NCBI RefSeq assembly: GCF_023544715.1
Contig: NZ_JAMJEZ010000004.1
Span: 84,386-148,385 of the forward strand
Length of the DNA stretch: 64,000 nucleotides
DNA from: Pseudomonas eutrophicaquae
GTDB lineage: Bacteria; Pseudomonadota; Gammaproteobacteria; Pseudomonadales; Pseudomonadaceae
Direction of reading: 5' to 3'
The notes below the pieces were generated by a model. It made no database searches. It had not been told where the DNA came from and was given only the letters and a program-made list of their open reading frames with translations. Position 1 is the first letter of the stretch. The number at the start of each line of letters is the position of its first letter. Shown here piece after piece: positions 1-11,424 of the stretch. The translations under genes were made by a program, and so were the position numbers.

Positions 1-1106
1 CAGAACAGCAGCGGGATCATCTCAAGACGTCCCTTGCGTACCGCCAGCTGGATATAGTTATAGGTGAGAATAAAGCCCTTGAGGTAGGAGAGGTCCTTGG
101 TAAAGGGCAACCCCTGGGGCGTCGAGCCACGAAACGCCCGGATGCTGTTGGAATAGCTGTCCTCGGCGCTATAGCCCTGATCACGGTAGAAGCCGAACAC
201 CTGCAGGAAGTCCGCACCCTCCTCGGCCATATGAATAGCCCGGGTACGGTTGGTCAGCTTGCGCAGGCGGGTCGGATAAGAGGTGAAGGCGATCACCTCC
301 ATGAGGATCGCCAGCCCCTCCTGGGTGATGGTCGAGGACGGCGGCCCCTTGGCCAGAAAGGTGCAGATCGGCTGGTTCTTGCCATTCAGGGTGGTGGCCA
401 CATGCACCAGCCCCTCGTGCACCTCCAGCGCGCGCAAATCCCGCTCGCTGAAGCGGGCATCAGCGCGAATCTTAATGTAATCGGCGCCAGCCGCCGCATC
501 CGCCAGGATCCCGTCGGACTCAAAGACCCGCACCACCGGCTCATCCGCCTCACCGAACACGCCATTCAGGCGCGCCTGCAGCAACGCCACCGCCTCGCTG
601 GCCGACAGATTGCGCGCCTCTTCACGCAGATCCCCACGCCCAGCGATGTTGTCGAGGAAGGTCGAGAACATCAGGCCAAGATCCGCTAGCGTCGGGTCAC
701 CGGCATGGAAGGCGTCCGAGGCCGAGCCGTACAACTCCTGGGAGATCAAGCCGAAATCCGCCGTCCCGCGCGCTTCCAGCATACGGATCACCATGCGGTA
801 TTCCCGGCACATGCGCCGCATGATCTGCCCGACCGGACTGAATTGCCCCAGCTGACGGGTGATGTCACGCTCGATCTGCTGGAAGCGCTGCTTGCGCTCG
901 TCGGCATCAAAGGACAGGGGCCGGCGCTGATAATACTCGCGGCCCACCTCCGGCAAGGCCCGACCACCTGCGGCGAGAAAGCGCAGACGCACCCCCTCAT
1001 CCCACTTGATGGCATCCAGCACGCGGATGGGCGTCTGTGCCTCGACCAGGCGGTCGGACAGCGCACGGATGGTCTGCTGATACTGGCGATCCGCCTTGCG
1101 GCTCAT
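1..1106 (-). CDS. DUF1704 / TIGR02421 'QEGLA motif' putative metallopeptidase (C-terminus cut by window edge)
   Basis: I translated this from the reverse strand; 368 codons are visible and the frame runs off the left edge without a stop, so the C-terminus is missing. The start chosen is the ATG at 1106, beginning MSRKADRQYQ. Two hallmarks of the family annotated as 'flavohemoglobin expression-modulating QEGLA motif protein' are visible: an HEGLVH (HExxxH) motif near residue 230 and TQEGLAIL near residue 265. HExxxH resembles the zinc site of the MATCAP-type tyrosine carboxypeptidase group, so a metallopeptidase role is plausible but the bacterial substrate is unknown. It lies 74 bases downstream of lysS on the same strand and may be cotranscribed with it. 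Confidence 0.75.
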   Translation of the reverse strand, partial: MSRKADRQYQQTIRALSDRLVEAQTPIRVLDAIKWDEGVRLRFLAAGGRALPEVGREYYQRRPLSFDADERKQRFQQIERDITRQLGQFSPVGQIMRRMCREYRMVIRMLEARGTADFGLISQELYGSASDAFHAGDPTLADLGLMFSTFLDNIAGRGDLREEARNLSASEAVALLQARLNGVFGEADEPVVRVFESDGILADAAAGADYIKIRADARFSERDLRALEVHEGLVHVATTLNGKNQPICTFLAKGPPSSTITQEGLAILMEVIAFTSYPTRLRKLTNRTRAIHMAEEGADFLQVFGFYRDQGYSAEDSYSNSIRAFRGSTPQGLPFTKDLSYLKGFILTYNYIQLAVRKGRLEMIPLLF

Positions 1107-1180
1107 GGACGCGGCTCCTGCGGCATGGGTCGGTTGCGCAGCGACGAGCCAGGCCCGCCGCTGCGCTGGCAGTGTGACGC

Positions 1181-2683
1181 TTACTGCTCCGGACGCATGT
1201 GCGGGAACAGGATCACGTCACGGATCGACGGCGAGTTGGTCAGCAGCATCACCAGACGGTCGATGCCGATGCCCTCACCGGCGGTCGGCGGCATGCCGTA
1301 TTCCAGGGCGCGGACGAAGTCGGCATCAAAGTGCATCGCCTCATCGTCACCGGCATCCTTCTCCGCCACCTGGGCGTGGAAGCGCTCGGTCTGATCTTCC
1401 GCGTCATTCAGCTCGGAGTAGGCATTGGCAATCTCGCGCCCGCCAATGAACAGCTCGAAGCGGTCGGTGACATTCGGGTTGTGATCGTTGCGGCGGGCCA
1501 GCGGCGATACCTCGAAGGGGTACTCGGTGATGAAGTGCGGCTGCTCCAGCTGGTGCTCGACCAGCTCCTCGAAAATCATCACCTGCAGCTTGCCCAGCCC
1601 TTCGTGACCAAGCACCTTGGCACCGGCTTTCTTGGCAATCGCACGCGCCTTTTCGACGTCATTGAGGTCGTCGGCGGTGACGTCCGTGTATTTGAGGATC
1701 GAGTCATACACCGACAGACGCACGAACGGCTCACCGAAGTGGAACACCTTGTCGCCGTAGGGCACATCGGTGCTGCCGAGCACTGCCTGGGCCAGCTCGC
1801 GGAACAGCTCCTCGGTGAGGTCCATGTTGTCTTCGTAATCGGCGTAGGCCTGGTAGAACTCCAGCATGGTGAACTCGGGGTTGTGCCGGGTCGACACGCC
1901 CTCGTTGCGGAAGTTGCGGTTGATCTCGAAGACCTTCTCGAAGCCGCCGACCACCAGGCGCTTGAGGTACAGCTCCGGCGCAATACGCAGGAACATCGGC
2001 ATGTCCAGCGCGTTGTGGTGGGTCTCGAACGGCTTGGCCGCCGCGCCGCCGGGGATGGTCTGCAGCATCGGAGTTTCCACTTCAAGGAAGCCGCGCTGGT
2101 TGAGGAACTGGCGGATATGGGCGATCACCTGCGAGCGCACGCGGAAGGTGTGACGCACCTCCTCGTTCATGATCAGGTCAACGTAGCGCTGGCGGTAGCG
2201 GGTCTCGGTGTCGGTCAGGCCGTGGAACTTGTCCGGCAGCGGGCGCAGCGACTTGGTCAGCAGGCGGGTTTCCTGCATGTCCACATACAGGTCGCCCTTG
2301 CCGGAGCGCGCCAGCACGCCGGTGGTGGCGATGATGTCGCCCATGTCCCAATGTTTGATCGCTTCCAGCGTCTCGGCCGGCAGGGTCTTGCGGTTGACAT
2401 ACAGCTGGATCCGCCCGCTGCAATCTTGAATCACGATGAACGCACCGCGGTTGAGCATGATGCGCCCGGCCACGCTGACCTTGATCTGCTGGCCTTCGAG
2501 TGCTTCCTTGCTGGCCTCGGCGTACTGCTGCTGCAGGTCACCGCACAGGGCGTCGCGGCGAAAATCATTGGGGAAGGCAATCGCCTCGCGCTCGCGCACG
2601 GCAGCCAGTTTTTCCTTGCGCAGGGCGATCAGCTTGTTTTCTTCCTCGCGCAGGGCATGCTCGTTCAGCGGTTGTTCGCTCAT
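1181..2683 (-). CDS. lysS: Lysyl-tRNA synthetase, class II
   Basis: Cytoplasmic enzyme that charges tRNA-Lys with lysine using ATP. The 500-residue product has the class II layout: an N-terminal OB-fold anticodon-binding domain (about residues 55-180), then a catalytic domain with motif 2 ([15 protein letters not shown]) and a C-terminal motif 3 ([12 protein letters not shown]). I chose the ATG at 2683 ([17 protein letters not shown]), which matches the normal N-terminus; the frame stays open further upstream, but that would add an unrelated stretch of about 55 residues. It follows prfB by 88 bases on the same strand, the conserved prfB-lysS order of gammaproteobacteria. Confidence 0.97.
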   Translation of the reverse strand: MSEQPLNEHALREEENKLIALRKEKLAAVREREAIAFPNDFRRDALCGDLQQQYAEASKEALEGQQIKVSVAGRIMLNRGAFIVIQDCSGRIQLYVNRKTLPAETLEAIKHWDMGDIIATTGVLARSGKGDLYVDMQETRLLTKSLRPLPDKFHGLTDTETRYRQRYVDLIMNEEVRHTFRVRSQVIAHIRQFLNQRGFLEVETPMLQTIPGGAAAKPFETHHNALDMPMFLRIAPELYLKRLVVGGFEKVFEINRNFRNEGVSTRHNPEFTMLEFYQAYADYEDNMDLTEELFRELAQAVLGSTDVPYGDKVFHFGEPFVRLSVYDSILKYTDVTADDLNDVEKARAIAKKAGAKVLGHEGLGKLQVMIFEELVEHQLEQPHFITEYPFEVSPLARRNDHNPNVTDRFELFIGGREIANAYSELNDAEDQTERFHAQVAEKDAGDDEAMHFDADFVRALEYGMPPTAGEGIGIDRLVMLLTNSPSIRDVILFPHMRPEQ

Positions 2684-2771
2684 GATCGTTGGGTTTCCAT
2701 CACTGATTCGTGGCCGCGCCGGGCGCGGATAGCAAGGGGCACCCGCCCGCAGGCGGACGGGTGGCAGGGAC

Positions 2772-3867
2772 TCAGAGTCCCTGCTTGAGGCTGGCTTCGA
2801 GGTACTCGTCCAGGTCACCGTCCAGCACGCGGTCGCAGTCACTGCGCTCAACGCCGGTGCGCAGATCCTTGATCCGCGACTGATCCAGCACGTAGGAGCG
2901 GATCTGGTGGCCCCAGCCGATGTCCGACTTGGTCTCCTCCAGCGCCTGCGAGGCCTCGCGGCGCTTCTGCACCTCCAGCTCGTACAGCTTGGCGCGCAGC
3001 ATCTTCATCGCGGTGTCGCGGTTGGCGTGCTGGGAGCGCTGGTTCTGGCAGCTGACCACCGTGTTGGTCGGCACGTGAGTGATCCGCACCGCCGAGTCGG
3101 TAGTGTTGACGTGCTGACCACCGGCACCCGAGGAGCGGTAGGTATCAACACGCAGGTCGGCCGGATTGATCTCGATCTCGATGTTGTCGTCGATTTCCGG
3201 CGAGGCGAACACCGCGCAGAACGAGGTATGGCGACGGTTGCCGGAGTCGAACGGGCTCTTGCGCACCAGGCGGTGTACACCAATCTCGGTACGCAGCCAG
3301 CCAAAGGCATACTCGCCGCGCACATGCACGGTCGCGCTCTTGATCCCGGCGACCTCGCCCTCGGAGAGTTCGACAATCTCGGCATCAAAGCCGTGCTTGT
3401 CGGCCCAGCGCAGGTACATGCGCAGCAGGATATTGGCCCAGTCCTGCGCCTCGGTGCCGCCGGAGCCGGCCTGGATATCCAGGTAGCAGTTGCTGGCATC
3501 CATGTCACCGCTGAACATGCGGCGGAACTCGAGCTTCTCGAGACTCTCACGCAGGCGGGCGACTTCAGCCTCGACATCGGCCACCGCGCCTTCGTCGCTT
3601 TCCTCGACCGCCATATCCAGCAGGTCGCCGCAGTCGGCCAGCCCACCGGTCAGCTCATCGAGGGTCTCGACAATCTGCGCCAGGGTCGAACGCTCACGCC
3701 CGAGGTTCTGCGCGTACTCCGGATTGTTCCAGACGTTCGGATCTTCCAGCTCACGGTTGACTTCGATCAGACGATCCGCTTTCAGATCGTAGTCAAAGAT
3801 ACCCCCTGATGGCCTGGGTACGTTCGGTCAGGTCCTTGATGGCGTTGAGGATCGGATTGATTTCCAT
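2772..3867 (-). CDS. prfB: Peptide chain release factor 2, made by +1 programmed frameshift
   Basis: RF2 reads UGA and UAA stop codons and triggers peptide release. Translation starts at ATG 3867 ([18 protein letters not shown]), reads 24 codons to an in-frame TGA at 3795-3793, and must shift +1 to continue in the frame ending at 2772. The joined product is 364 residues, close to the 365 of E. coli. The second frame carries the GGQ motif for peptidyl-tRNA hydrolysis (SGAGGQHVN) and the anticodon-like region. Annotators that ignore the frameshift will call a truncated protein from about 3614. It precedes lysS on the same strand, and a good promoter lies at 3908-3936. Confidence 0.97.
3792..3807 (-). 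promoter_or_regulatory. prfB +1 programmed frameshift site
   Basis: On the minus strand the sequence is AGGGGG-TAT-CTT-TGA-C. An internal Shine-Dalgarno-like AGGGGG sits just upstream of the slippery CTT followed by the in-frame UGA, the canonical RF2 autoregulation arrangement. When RF2 is scarce, termination at UGA is slow and the ribosome slips from CUU to UUU, making more RF2. The flanking codons encode RGYL before the stop and DYDLK after the shift, as in other RF2 proteins. Confidence 0.95.
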
Positions 3868-3907
3868 GGCAGGCGTCACTCGCGGAAGGACTGGAGAAAA
3901 GCCGTCG

Positions 3908-3936
3908 ATTATACGCCGCTCGCGCTGCGCTGGCAG
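3908..3936 (-). promoter_or_regulatory. Likely sigma-70 promoter of prfB-lysS
   Basis: On the minus strand there is a -35-like CTGCCA (3936-3931), a 17-base spacer and a perfect TATAAT -10 (3913-3908). Transcription would begin about 35 bases before the prfB ATG. The -35 matches consensus at 4 of 6 positions. Confidence 0.6.
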
Positions 3937-4031
3937 CAGGTTACGCATGGCAGACGCCTGCGCATCCGACTCACCCAAGAGCGCAGCACCGCGGCGCAGG
4001 CGCGCGGTGCGTACCCTTGGCGGCCGCTCAC

Positions 4032-6482
<2,451 letters not shown>

Positions 6483-7571
6483 TCAGCGCCGGTTCATCCG
6501 CGCTCGTCGCTCATAATCGGCGATGCGCTGGCGGTAGTGCTCGATGGTCTGGCCGGTCAGCACGCTGCGCTGCTCATCCTTGAGGTCGCCCTGCAGACCC
6601 TCGGCTAGCCGGCGGGCTGCCTCCAGCATCATGTTGAAGGCTTCCTTGGGATGACGCGGCCCCGGCAGGGTGAGGTAGAAGGTCACGGCACGGGTACTGA
6701 AGGTTTCCAGATTGTCCATGTCGAAGGTGCCGGGTTTCAGCGCATTGACCATCGAGAACAGCGGCGTGGTACCACCCAAGCTCTCATAGCGATGGAAAAC
6801 ATCACGCTCACCCAGCGGATCACCGGCACGCAGGCCACTGGCAACGATGTTATCCAGCAGCTGCGGCCCCTTGAAGCCTGTGCTGTCGCGGGAGACCACC
6901 GTGATCACCAGCACATCGTCCGGGACCGGAGCTGGTGCTGCCTCACTGCGTGGGGTGCGCTCCTGACACCGCTCGGCCGCTGCAGGCGCATCGCTGCGCA
7001 AAGCACTGCTACGACTGGGCAAATCACTGCCAAGCGGTTGCGGACGCCCCTCTTCTGTCCGTGCGCGCTCGAGCTCGGGAGCGGACACATCGGCAGCGGG
7101 ACGCAGCGGCAGCATCGGCGCGGTGGGCGCCTGGGGTGCCGGCTCGGTCACCGGGCGGGCCGAGACCGGCGCAGGAGAGGCCACCGCAGCCTCGGCCGGT
7201 GGCACAGCCAGCGCAGGCTCTGGCGGGCGAGCCGCGCCGCTGAGCGGCGCGGCAGCGCTCGGTGCGTCATCCTCGAGCGCCGGCTCAGCCGGCACCAGCG
7301 GCTCGCGGCGCACCGGCGCTTCACGGCGAGGGGCTGGCTCGATCCGTGGCTCATGCTTTTCTGCAGCTTTTTCGCGGCCACGCTCAACCACGCGAGACGG
7401 GCCCAGCAGCTCAGGCTCGGCGCTGCTCTCCGAGAGCTTCGTGGCCGAGCGGTCAACCCGCAGCGTGAGCCGATTGCGACTGCCGCGCATGCGGCGCCAT
7501 CCATCGATAAGGATGCCGCAGATCACGATGATACCGGCGACAATCAGCCATTCGCGCAAACCGAAGTCCAT
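6483..7571 (-). CDS. zipA: Cell division protein ZipA
   Basis: Anchors FtsZ filaments to the inner membrane at the division site. The 362-residue protein starts at ATG 7571 with MDFGLREWLIV; one N-terminal transmembrane helix (about residues 5-25, VAGIIVICGILI) is followed by a basic patch. A long Pro/Ala/Glu-rich linker covers about residues 60-220. The C-terminal ZipA FtsZ-binding domain follows (about 225-355, starting DDVLVITVVSRD). It is flanked by smc and ligA, the typical Pseudomonas order. The 151-base gap to smc is AT-rich with TATATA stretches and may hold a promoter, though I could not assign -35/-10 boxes. Confidence 0.95.
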   Translation of the reverse strand: MDFGLREWLIVAGIIVICGILIDGWRRMRGSRNRLTLRVDRSATKLSESSAEPELLGPSRVVERGREKAAEKHEPRIEPAPRREAPVRREPLVPAEPALEDDAPSAAAPLSGAARPPEPALAVPPAEAAVASPAPVSARPVTEPAPQAPTAPMLPLRPAADVSAPELERARTEEGRPQPLGSDLPSRSSALRSDAPAAAERCQERTPRSEAAPAPVPDDVLVITVVSRDSTGFKGPQLLDNIVASGLRAGDPLGERDVFHRYESLGGTTPLFSMVNALKPGTFDMDNLETFSTRAVTFYLTLPGPRHPKEAFNMMLEAARRLAEGLQGDLKDEQRSVLTGQTIEHYRQRIADYERRARMNRR

Positions 7572-7722
7572 GAAAGACACTTTCCCCCAACTCAGCAATG
7601 GGTTGAAACGCGGGCAGCCCCGACTCATTGGTCAAGGGTTATATACCCGGATGCTTCTTTTGCGGCATAAATTAACACGCCGTCACAAATCTATATACGG
7701 CCGGCCCTGCATGGTCGTTACG

Positions 7723-10700
7723 TCAGCTTTCCGCCAATGCCACGGCGGCCTCGACGTCCACCGCCACCAGCCGTGAACAGCCCGGCTCATGCATGGTGAC
7801 CCCCATCAACTGATCGGCCATCTCCATGGCGATCTTGTTGTGGGTGATATAGATGAACTGCACGGTCTGCGACATCTCCTTGACCAGCCGCGCATAGCGG
7901 CCGACGTTGGCATCGTCGAGTGGAGCGTCCACTTCATCGAGCATACAGAAGGGAGCCGGGTTGAGCTGGAAGATCGCAAACACCAGCGCGATCGCGGTCA
8001 GCGCCTTTTCGCCACCGGAGAGTAGGTGGATGGTGCTGTTCTTCTTGCCCGGCGGGCGCGCCATGATCGCCACCCCGGTATCCAGAAGATCCTCACCGGT
8101 CAGCTCCAGCCAGGCCTGGCCACCGCCGAACACTTTGGGGAACAGCGTACGCAGCCCCTCGTCGATCCGCTCGAAGGTGTCCTTGAAGCGGCTGCGGGTT
8201 TCCCGGTCGATCTTGCGGATCACGTTTTCCAGCGTCTCCAGCGCCTCGACCAGATCCTCATTCTGCGCATCCAGATAACGCTTGCGCTCGGACTGCTGCT
8301 GATACTCCTCGATGGCCGCCAGGTTGATCGGCCCGAGGCGCTGGATGCGCGTGGCCAGCTGCTCCAGACGCTGCGCCCATTCTGCCTCGTGCGCCTCCTC
8401 CGCCAGCCCGGCTAGCAGCTCGGCGAGCTCAGCGCCTTCCTCCTGCAACTGATCCTCCAGCGCCGTGCGCCGGACGCTCAGGCCCTGCCAGTCCAGCCGC
8501 TGGGCCTCGAGCTGCCCACGCAGCAGCTGGGCCTGTTGTTCGGCACTGCTGCGGCGCTTCTCGGCATCACGCAGTTCGCGGTCCGCGTCATCAAGGGCCA
8601 GACGCGCCAGACGCATCTCCTCATCCACGGCCAGACGCCGCTCCAGCAGCTCCTCAAGGCGCAGCCGCAGCTCCTGTAGCGGCTCATCGCCCTCCTCCAG
8701 GTTGAGGCTGAGCTGCTCGCAGCGCTCTACCAGCCGCGCTTCCTGCAGCGCCAGCCGCTCCAGCGCCTGGCGGGTCGAGGCGTGCTGGGCCTGTACCGCA
8801 CCAAGGCGCACCGCGCGCTGCTGCGCCTGCTCTTGAGCGTGACGCACCTCGGCCCGCCGGTGTTCCAGCTGCTCGCGCAGTCCCTCACGGCGCGCCAAGA
8901 GTCCCTCACGTCGCTCGCTGTCACTGGCCATCGCCTCCAGCGCTTCCTGCAGCGTCAGGCGGGCTTCGCCCAGCAGCTCACGCTCGAGCGCATGCTGCTC
9001 GCTCAGCTCGGCCAGCTCCTGCGCGAGTCGCTGGCGACGCAGCGCCTGCTGTTCATGACGGGCCTGCAGGGCGGAAAGCCGGGCGCGCTGCTCCCCCTGC
9101 AAACGGGAGACGTCCTGAATCTCGCGGCGCAGCTGGTCACGCTGCTGCTCGGCGTGACGCTGGCGCTCCTGCAAGGCGGCCAGCTGCTGCTCGCTCGCGG
9201 CCAGCTGCGCCTGCAGGGCCTCACGCTCATCCTGCAGACGGGCCAGCTCCTCGGCACGCGCCAGCACGCCATCATTGGCCTCACGGCCACGGCGCACCCG
9301 CAAAAAATGCCGGCCTACCCAGTACCCGTCACGACTGACCAGACTCTCGCCCCCGGCCAGCTCCACGCGCCGCGCCAGCGCTTCATCAAGCGACTCGACC
9401 GTGCGTACCCGGCCCAGCCAGGCCGACAGATCCCGCGGTGCCTGCACCTTGTCCAGCAGACTGCCCGGCACGACGGCGCTGCCCGCAGCAGAGCCCAAAC
9501 GCAGCTCACCCTGGGCGAAGGTGGCCAGATCCTGCGCGGCAAAATCCTCCAGCCATACCGCCTGCAGATCGCTGCCCAGCACGGTTTCCAGCGCCAGCTC
9601 CCAGCCAGGCTCCACCCGCAGCCCCTCGGCCAGCCGGGGGCGTTCCAGCAGCCCCTGCGCCCCCAGCCAGTCGGCCACCCCGCTGCCGGGGTCAAGTGCT
9701 GCCTGCTGCAGCGCGTGCAGCGAGGCGGCGCGACCATCGAGGCGCTGCAGCTCGCCCTGGATCTGCTGCTGCGCCCGGCTCGCCTGCTGCAGCGCTTCAC
9801 GCAGCTGCTGCAGATCCTCGATCTGCTGCTCGGCCTCCTGCAGGGCTTCCAGCTGCACCCCCGTCTCGGCCAGCAGCTCGCGCAGCTCATCCATCTGCAG
9901 GGCGGCCGGATCATCGCTGAGCTGGCGCTGCTCATCCTCCAGCCGGCGCTGCCGCTCCAACAGCCGCTCCAGCGCCTGCTCAAGCTGCTGGATGCGCGCC
10001 TGCTGCACCTCAGCCTCGCGGCGCGGCGCGGCGCTGTGCTGATTGAACGCCTCCCACTGTTCCTGCCAGGCCTGCATCGTTGCCTCGGCCTCCTCAAGCG
10101 CGGCATGGCCCTCCTCGGCCGCGGCCTGGGCCAGCGCCTGCTCCGGCTCGAGCAGCGCCAGCTCCTCATCCAATTGAGCCAGCAGTTCATGGTCGTGACG
10201 AAGGTCTGCTCCGGTGGCTTGACGGGCCTGTTCGGCCTCGCGCAGATCCTCCTGCCACTGGCGCAGACGCTGCTGGCCATGCTGGATGGCCTGCTCTAGG
10301 CGGGCGATATCGCCGCCGACGCCATAAAAGCGCGCCTGCACCTGATGGAACGCCTCAGCGCGCTCATGATGACCGTCGCGCAGCCGCTCGATGTGCGCAT
10401 CGGCACTGCGCTGCTCGGCCACCAGCGCTTCCAGCGCGACCTCCTGATCGCCGATCACCGCCTGACGCGCCAGCACCTGGGCATCCAGCACCCGCCAGCG
10501 CAGAGCCGTCAGCTCGACACGCAGCTGACGCTCCTCGGCGCGGTATTCACGGTATTTTTCCGCCGCCTGCGCCTGACGCTGCAGGCGCTCGAGCTGGCGC
10601 TCCAGCTCCTGACGCAGATCGGTGAGCCGCGCCAGATTCTCCTGGGTGCGGCGGATGCGGTTCTCGGTCTCGCGGCGGCGCTCCTTGTACTTGGAGATAC

Positions 10701-11205
10701 CCGCCGCTTCCTCAATGAAATGCCGCAACTCCTCCGGCTTGGCCTCGATTAGCCGGGAAATCATCCCCTGTTCGATGATCGAGTAGCTGCGCGGACCGAG
10801 CCCGGTACCAAGAAAGATGTCGGTGATGTCGCGGCGCCGGCACTTGGTGCCGTTGAGAAAATAGGTGTTCTGCCCATCACGGGTGACCCGGCGGCGGATG
10901 GAAATCTCGCTCCAGGCGGCGTATTCACCGCCCAGGCTGGCGTCGCTGTTATCGAACACCAGCTCGATGGAAGCCTGACCGACCGGCTTACGGCTGCTTG
11001 AGCCGTTGAAGATCACATCGGTCATCGACTCGCCACGCAGGTTCTTCGCCGAACTCTCGCCCATCACCCAGCGCACCGCATCGATGATGTTGGATTTGCC
11101 GCAGCCGTTCGGGCCGACCACCGCCGCCATGTTGCTCGGAAAGCTCACCGTGGTCGGATCGACGAACGACTTAAAGCCGGCCAGACGGATGCATTTCAGG
11201 CGCAC
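7723..11205 (-). CDS. smc: Chromosome partition protein Smc
   Basis: ABC-type ATPase that organises and segregates chromosomes with ScpA and ScpB. The 1160-residue length is normal for Pseudomonas Smc. N-terminal Walker A is GPNGCGKSN (about residues 32-40). Two long Gln/Glu/Arg-rich coiled coils (about 165-490 and 640-990) flank a hinge (about 500-640, beginning DWLGAQGLLERP). The C-terminal head has the signature LLSGGEKALTAIAL and Walker B MLDEVDAPLDDAN (about 1060-1105). It is transcribed away from the chromate transporter gene and towards zipA. Confidence 0.97.
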   Translation of the reverse strand: MRLKCIRLAGFKSFVDPTTVSFPSNMAAVVGPNGCGKSNIIDAVRWVMGESSAKNLRGESMTDVIFNGSSSRKPVGQASIELVFDNSDASLGGEYAAWSEISIRRRVTRDGQNTYFLNGTKCRRRDITDIFLGTGLGPRSYSIIEQGMISRLIEAKPEELRHFIEEAAGISKYKERRRETENRIRRTQENLARLTDLRQELERQLERLQRQAQAAEKYREYRAEERQLRVELTALRWRVLDAQVLARQAVIGDQEVALEALVAEQRSADAHIERLRDGHHERAEAFHQVQARFYGVGGDIARLEQAIQHGQQRLRQWQEDLREAEQARQATGADLRHDHELLAQLDEELALLEPEQALAQAAAEEGHAALEEAEATMQAWQEQWEAFNQHSAAPRREAEVQQARIQQLEQALERLLERQRRLEDEQRQLSDDPAALQMDELRELLAETGVQLEALQEAEQQIEDLQQLREALQQASRAQQQIQGELQRLDGRAASLHALQQAALDPGSGVADWLGAQGLLERPRLAEGLRVEPGWELALETVLGSDLQAVWLEDFAAQDLATFAQGELRLGSAAGSAVVPGSLLDKVQAPRDLSAWLGRVRTVESLDEALARRVELAGGESLVSRDGYWVGRHFLRVRRGREANDGVLARAEELARLQDEREALQAQLAASEQQLAALQERQRHAEQQRDQLRREIQDVSRLQGEQRARLSALQARHEQQALRRQRLAQELAELSEQHALERELLGEARLTLQEALEAMASDSERREGLLARREGLREQLEHRRAEVRHAQEQAQQRAVRLGAVQAQHASTRQALERLALQEARLVERCEQLSLNLEEGDEPLQELRLRLEELLERRLAVDEEMRLARLALDDADRELRDAEKRRSSAEQQAQLLRGQLEAQRLDWQGLSVRRTALEDQLQEEGAELAELLAGLAEEAHEAEWAQRLEQLATRIQRLGPINLAAIEEYQQQSERKRYLDAQNEDLVEALETLENVIRKIDRETRSRFKDTFERIDEGLRTLFPKVFGGGQAWLELTGEDLLDTGVAIMARPPGKKNSTIHLLSGGEKALTAIALVFAIFQLNPAPFCMLDEVDAPLDDANVGRYARLVKEMSQTVQFIYITHNKIAMEMADQLMGVTMHEPGCSRLVAVDVEAAVALAES

Positions 11206-11310
11206 GCAAACTCCCTAGCCGCAGGGCAGCAACAAGGCGACAGGGACAGCGCAGCGGCAGAAACGGAGGGCGAAAGCATCGGGCCAGAGGGGTCGAATCG
11301 GCGGGCGTTG

Positions 11311-11391
11311 CAGTCTAGCACAGCGCCCGAGGCGCCAAGTGCCTGCGCGCAGGCCGGCCGATTTAGACTGTCATCGACGCTGCCTAGACTG
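11311..11391. repeat. Three copies of TAGACTG upstream of chrA
   Basis: The heptamer TAGACTG occurs inverted at 11311-11317 and direct at 11364-11370 and 11385-11391. The two direct copies are exactly 21 bases apart, two helical turns, and each is followed within a few bases by a CG-x-CGCTGCC-like stretch. This is the smc/chrA divergent intergenic region (219 bases, no gene), so the repeats may be an operator. Confidence 0.45.
11362..11390 (+). promoter_or_regulatory. Possible chrA promoter built from the repeats
   Basis: TTTAGA (11362-11367) as -35, a 17-base spacer and TAGACT (11385-11390) as -10. Both boxes overlap the direct TAGACTG repeats. A start near 11397 would leave a leader of about 28 bases with an AGGAG ribosome site before ATG 11425. 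Confidence 0.4.
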
Positions 11392-11424
11392 TGTCGCTGC
11401 CCGTGATTTCAGGAGCCTGCCCGC

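Noticed and set aside
2684-2771. Inverted repeat between prfB and lysS
   Set aside because: GC-rich stem without T-run, and the genes are normally cotranscribed; no terminator call made.
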